Shown here piece after piece: positions 14,807 through 17,205 of a DNA stretch of 17,205 nt. This DNA is from Oscillospiraceae bacterium (GTDB taxonomy: Bacteria; Bacillota; Clostridia; Oscillospirales; Oscillospiraceae): the NCBI GenBank assembly GCA_031261245.1, contig JAISKU010000074.1:1-17205 (forward strand). Direction: 5' to 3'. The stretch's first letter is position 1; each line of letters starts with the position of its first letter. A program made the position numbers and the translations under genes. Under the pieces are notes generated by a model. It saw only the letters and a program-made list of their open reading frames with translations, was not told the DNA's origin and made no database searches.

Positions 14807-15550
14807 TTATTTCATCTTTTCATATGCCTTGCCGACAGCGCCGGAGATTATGCCGTAGGTGTCGTACAAATCCATGAACGCGACGCCGAGCTCCGTCGCG
14901 CCGCCCTTTGTCGCGACCTGGCGAACCGTTTTCGCGAACTCGCCGCGCTCCACGGCGTTTCTGAACGTCTGCGCGGCGATTTTATCGGCCTGCTCTGCGG
15001 AAAAGCCGAGAGTTCTGCCGGCGCGGGCGAACGCGTCGATGAGGTATGCCGCGAAGCCGAGTCCGCAGCCCGAGAACGCCGTGACCTTCTCGATGTCCTC
15101 CGACGCGACCTCGAACGCGTAGCCGAGGCCTTGCAGGAGCTTTTCGACCTCCGGCGGCGCGGCGGTGTAGCCGATTACGCCGTCGTTTGCGGCTATCGCG
15201 AGGCTCGGCATCGCGCGGACAAGGCGGCAGTCGCCGATTTGTGAGTAGATCTTCTCAAACGGTACGCCCGCCATGAAGCTCACGACGGTTTTATTTGACG
15301 CGACGGGCTGTTTGAGCTGCGGCGCAAGCTCCGAGAACACGTGACCCTTGACGACGAGGAAGATCACGTCGGCAAAGTAGAACGCCGCGTTTATGTCGTC
15401 CGTCGCGGCGACGCCGAGGGACGCGGAGACCTCGGCAACGCGCTCCGGCCGCGCGAGGACGGTGACGTCACTGAGCGGCGTGCCGGAGTTTGTCAGACCC
15501 GACAGCAGCGATTTCCCGAGGTTGCCGACGCCGATGATAGAAATTTTCAT
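14807..15550 (-). CDS. ProC-like pyrroline-5-carboxylate reductase family protein
   Basis: The 247-residue protein has a dinucleotide-binding N-terminus (ISIIGVGNLGKSLLSGL) and the helical dimerisation domain of the ProC family in its second half. ProC reduces pyrroline-5-carboxylate to proline with NAD(P)H in the cytoplasm. Several family-conserved spots differ: MPN-type is MPSLA at 114-118, the SGSGPA loop is SGCGLGFA at 160-167, and the C-terminal GGTT is GGAT at 216-219. It may therefore be a divergent ProC or a ProC-like paralogue (as ComER is in Bacillus) with another role. The ATG at 15550 has GGAGG eight bases upstream; in-frame reading further upstream runs antisense-like through rpmB and is rejected. 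A terminator separates it from rpmB and no own promoter is obvious. Confidence 0.82.
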   Translation of the reverse strand: MKISIIGVGNLGKSLLSGLTNSGTPLSDVTVLARPERVAEVSASLGVAATDDINAAFYFADVIFLVVKGHVFSELAPQLKQPVASNKTVVSFMAGVPFEKIYSQIGDCRLVRAMPSLAIAANDGVIGYTAAPPEVEKLLQGLGYAFEVASEDIEKVTAFSGCGLGFAAYLIDAFARAGRTLGFSAEQADKIAAQTFRNAVERGEFAKTVRQVATKGGATELGVAFMDLYDTYGIISGAVGKAYEKMK

Positions 15551-15577
15551 TTGAGATACCTCCGATAAACAGGTATT

Positions 15578-15609
15578 AAACAAACCACGGCGCAAGCCGT
15601 GGTTTGTTT
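15578..15609 (-). terminator. Intrinsic terminator after rpmB
   Basis: Perfect 14-base inverted repeat AAACAAACCACGGC / GCCGTGGTTTGTTT around a 4-base loop. On the minus strand the stem ends in TTTGTTTAAT, with the matching A-rich stretch on the other side. It lies 15 bases after the rpmB stop and 27 bases before the proC-like start. Confidence 0.9.
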
Positions 15610-15624
15610 CCTTATGACGTTTCG

Positions 15625-15813
15625 CTATACCGCCCTGGTAACTTTTCCGCTGCGCAGGCAGCGTGTGCAAACGTAGACATGACGCGGAGAGCCGTTCACA
15701 ATAGCCGAGACGCGCTTGACGTTCGGTTTCCATGTACGGTTGCTGCGCCTGTGGGAGTGGCTCACACGGATACCGAAAGAAACGCCCTTGTCGCAAAATT
15801 CGCACTTAGCCAT
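15625..15813 (-). CDS. rpmB: 50S ribosomal protein L28 (zinc-binding type)
   Basis: L28 is a small protein of the large ribosomal subunit. The 62-residue product begins AKCEFCDKG and contains VSHSHRRSNRTWKPNVKRV, the family core, and ends VYVCTRCLRSGKVTRAV. Two CxxC pairs (CEFC at about 4-7 and CTRC near the C-terminus) mark it as the zinc-ribbon form; some bacteria have cysteine-free versions used when zinc is scarce. The ATG has AGGAGGTG six bases upstream. A longer GTG start at 15822 would fall in the SD and is rejected. It has its own promoter and terminator, so it is a one-gene unit. Identity is certain. Confidence 0.97.
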   Translation of the reverse strand: MAKCEFCDKGVSFGIRVSHSHRRSNRTWKPNVKRVSAIVNGSPRHVYVCTRCLRSGKVTRAV

Positions 15814-15859
15814 TTGCCGCACCTCCTAATCAGAGTAAAATCAATCAACAAGCCGATTT

Positions 15860-15888
15860 ATAATAGCAGAAACTTTTGCGTTTGGCAA
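15860..15888 (-). promoter_or_regulatory. Promoter of rpmB
   Basis: On the minus strand TTGCCA (15888-15883) and TATTAT (15865-15860) are 17 bases apart, with TGC before the -10 box giving an extended -10. It predicts a leader of about 40 bases before the rpmB ATG. Confidence 0.82.
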
Positions 15889-15896
15889 GAGAAAAA

Positions 15897-15910
15897 ATCA
15901 AAATTTTGAT
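15897..15910. repeat. 14-base perfect palindrome between divergent promoters
   Basis: ATCAAAATTTTGAT is its own reverse complement. It sits midway between the -35 boxes of rpmB (minus) and of the secreted-protein gene (plus). It could be a dimeric regulator site or an AT-rich upstream element; the role is unknown and short AT palindromes can occur by chance. Confidence 0.35.
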
Positions 15911-15917
15911 AATTTAT

Positions 15918-15945
15918 TTGAAAAGGCCGTAATATATGGTATAAT
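15918..15945 (+). promoter_or_regulatory. Promoter of the secreted pseudo-deacetylase gene
   Basis: TTGAAA (15918-15923) and a perfect TATAAT (15940-15945) are 16 bases apart; TGG before the -10 adds an extended -10. Transcription should begin near 15952, which rules out the GTG at 15947 as the start codon and supports GTG 15971. Confidence 0.85.
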
Positions 15946-15970
15946 CGTGGTCGTGAGAGGGGGCGTGCGC

Positions 15971-17092
15971 GTGAAAAAACGTATTCTGGCTATCGTCGTC
16001 GCGGCGCTTATCGCGGCGTCGCTGTTCGCCGTGCCGTCGAGCGCGTCGCAGATCGTGTGCTTCACGGGTGTTGAGGACACGCTTATGCCTCTGCGCGACT
16101 CCACGATGCCCGCGTATTTCGGCACGAAGCTATACGTACCCGCCACCGTGTTCGCGAACGCGGACATCTCGAGCGGGATTTCCGTCTCGGAGAGCAACCT
16201 GTACGTCTACAAGGGCAAGCGGCGGCTGAACTTTTTCATATCGCTCGAGATGGTGACGGATCAGGACGGCGTGATTTACGACAATGTGCCGGTGAAAATC
16301 ATAAACGGGCTGTATTTTCTGCCGCTCGACTTCATGTGCGAGTACTTCAAGCTGACATACACGATAATCCCGAGCGACCCGGCGTCGATTTTGCGCATAA
16401 AATCCTCGGCGGCGGTTTTCAACGACAAGACGTTCGCCGGGCACTACAAGAAGCAGATGGCGGACTACTTCAGCGACTACACCGCGCCGCCGACGGTCGC
16501 GCCGCCCACGTTTACGCCGCCGGCGCCGCCGGGGCAGGATACGCCGACTCCCCCGCCGCCGACGTACGGTGACGTCACCGTGTTTTTGAGCTTTTACGCG
16601 CCGGGCGCGGGCGACGCCGCGCGTATACTGAACGTACTGTCGAGAGCTTCGGCGCGCGCGTGCTTTTTCATGACCGCGGCCGAGATTGCGCGCTATCCCG
16701 CGCTCGCGCGGCGCATCTCCGGCGAGGGGCACAGCTTGGGAATATGGCTTGAAACAGCGGATTTTGACGAGTACGCAAAGGCCTCAAGGCTCCTTTTTGA
16801 GGCCGCGAAGACGGTTTCCCCGCTCGTGGCGTCGCCGCCGGAGATTTCCGAGGAGGTCGCGGTGCTCGCCGAGGAGCGCGGGCTCGTGTATCGCGCGTGC
16901 ACGATATACGCCGGAGACGATTACACGGAGGCGGCCGTGAACGGACAGCTGCCGACGCTGCCGCGCGGCGTCGCGGACGTGAGGTTTTCGTGCTCTGAGA
17001 ATACGGCGAGGATTCTGCCGGGCGTGCTGGATTACCTGCGCGAGCGCGAGTACGCGCTCAGTCTCGTGACGGAGACGACATCTGCGATTTGA
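15971..17092 (+). CDS. Secreted protein with stalk-like N-terminal domain and degenerate polysaccharide-deacetylase-like C-terminal domain
   Basis: The 373-residue protein starts with GTG, seven bases after GGGGG. Residues 1-26 are a signal peptide (KKR, then a hydrophobic stretch, cleavage likely after VPSSAS). Residues 27-150 resemble the copper-amine-oxidase-N/stalk-type domain seen in clostridial surface proteins (LYVPATVF, NGLYFLPLDFMCEYF). A proline/threonine-rich linker covers about 171-198. Residues 201-373 follow the NodB polysaccharide-deacetylase pattern: VTVFLSFYAPGAGDAARILNVL, ARACFFMTAAEIARYPALARRISGEGHSLGIW. The catalytic FDDG is replaced by FLSFYAPG, and the zinc HxxxH after GHSLG is absent, so it is probably not an active metal deacetylase. 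It may bind cell-wall glycans; that is inference. A nucleotidyltransferase gene follows within ten bases. Confidence 0.8.
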   Translation: MKKRILAIVVAALIAASLFAVPSSASQIVCFTGVEDTLMPLRDSTMPAYFGTKLYVPATVFANADISSGISVSESNLYVYKGKRRLNFFISLEMVTDQDGVIYDNVPVKIINGLYFLPLDFMCEYFKLTYTIIPSDPASILRIKSSAAVFNDKTFAGHYKKQMADYFSDYTAPPTVAPPTFTPPAPPGQDTPTPPPPTYGDVTVFLSFYAPGAGDAARILNVLSRASARACFFMTAAEIARYPALARRISGEGHSLGIWLETADFDEYAKASRLLFEAAKTVSPLVASPPEISEEVAVLAEERGLVYRACTIYAGDDYTEAAVNGQLPTLPRGVADVRFSCSENTARILPGVLDYLREREYALSLVTETTSAI

Positions 17093-17101
17093 GGTGCTTT
17101 T

Positions 17102-17205
17102 ATGGTTAAAATACGCGCCGTGGTGCTCGCGGCGGGGCGCGGCACGCGTCTCGGGGGCGACACCGCGAAGGTTTTACGCGAGGCAAACGGGAAAACGCTG
17201 CTGTC
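17102..17205 (+). CDS. glmU: GlmU-type sugar nucleotidyltransferase, N-terminal fragment
   Basis: Only the first 34 complete codons are present; the gene runs past the right edge. The protein begins VKIRAVVLAAGRGTRLGGDTAKVLREANGKTLL, matching the nucleotide-binding start of NTP-transferase proteins, and the GTR...KVL...GK spacing fits GlmU (UDP-N-acetylglucosamine pyrophosphorylase), which makes the precursor of peptidoglycan. Other small NTP transferases share this start, so the symbol is tentative. SD GAGGTG lies five bases before the ATG and overlaps the stop codon of the preceding gene, so the two are likely co-transcribed and coupled, which would link the secreted protein to envelope metabolism. 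Confidence 0.65.
   Translation, partial: MVKIRAVVLAAGRGTRLGGDTAKVLREANGKTLL

Noticed and set aside
15551..15805. N-terminal extension of the proC-like gene
   Set aside because: It crosses the terminator and most of rpmB; the ATG at 15550 has a good SD and a dinucleotide-binding motif right after it.
15947..15970. Earlier GTG starts for the secreted protein
   Set aside because: They lie upstream of or at the predicted transcription start or inside the SD; GTG 15971 directly precedes the KKR of the signal peptide.
1..17205. Mobile elements, CRISPR arrays, toxin-antitoxin or defence genes
   Set aside because: No transposase, integrase, spaced direct repeats or defence-type domains were seen; almost all sequence is accounted for by core genes.

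Overview
This is a chromosomal housekeeping segment of a GC-rich bacterium in the Firmicutes, most likely class Clostridia near the Oscillospiraceae/Ruminococcaceae. That placement is inferred from gene order (dprA-topA-trmFO-plsX-acpP-rnc-Elp3-like radical SAM-smc-ftsY), folate-dependent TrmFO, a four-cysteine L28, strong Shine-Dalgarno (SD) sites and sigma-A-type promoters. No search was run. I see no insertion sequence, phage gene, CRISPR array, rRNA or tRNA, and no stretch of 300 bases without a gene.

Positions 1-14402 read entirely on the minus strand, so transcription runs from high to low coordinates. A perfect-consensus promoter at 14439-14467 starts greA, followed by lysS, a SPOUT RNA methyltransferase, dprA, topA, trmFO and plsX. 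Gaps are under 10 bases or genes overlap, twice as ATGA stop/start overlaps. After plsX, an 85-99 base gap (depending on the acpP start) holds a second good promoter for acpP. acpP is followed by a hairpin, then rnc and an Elp3-like radical SAM gene. A third promoter candidate overlaps the end of the radical SAM gene and would drive smc and ftsY, which runs off the left edge.

Positions 14470-15813, also on the minus strand, hold rpmB with its own promoter and a clear intrinsic terminator, then a divergent proC-like gene and a small gene of unknown function that stops two bases before the greA -35 box. At about 15814-15970 transcription diverges. On the plus strand are a secreted protein with a degenerate deacetylase-like domain and the first 34 codons of a GlmU-type nucleotidyltransferase.

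The minus-strand genes combine transcription-elongation rescue, lysine charging, rRNA/tRNA modification, DNA uptake/processing, supercoiling control, the entry to phospholipid and fatty-acid synthesis (PlsX, ACP), RNA processing, chromosome condensation and protein targeting. This is a common bacterial growth cluster. I found no convincing new multi-gene system. The least-explained parts are the small gene at 14470-14793 with a hairpin at its start, the aberrant ProC-like protein, the secreted pseudo-deacetylase, and the regulatory DNA around acpP and smc.
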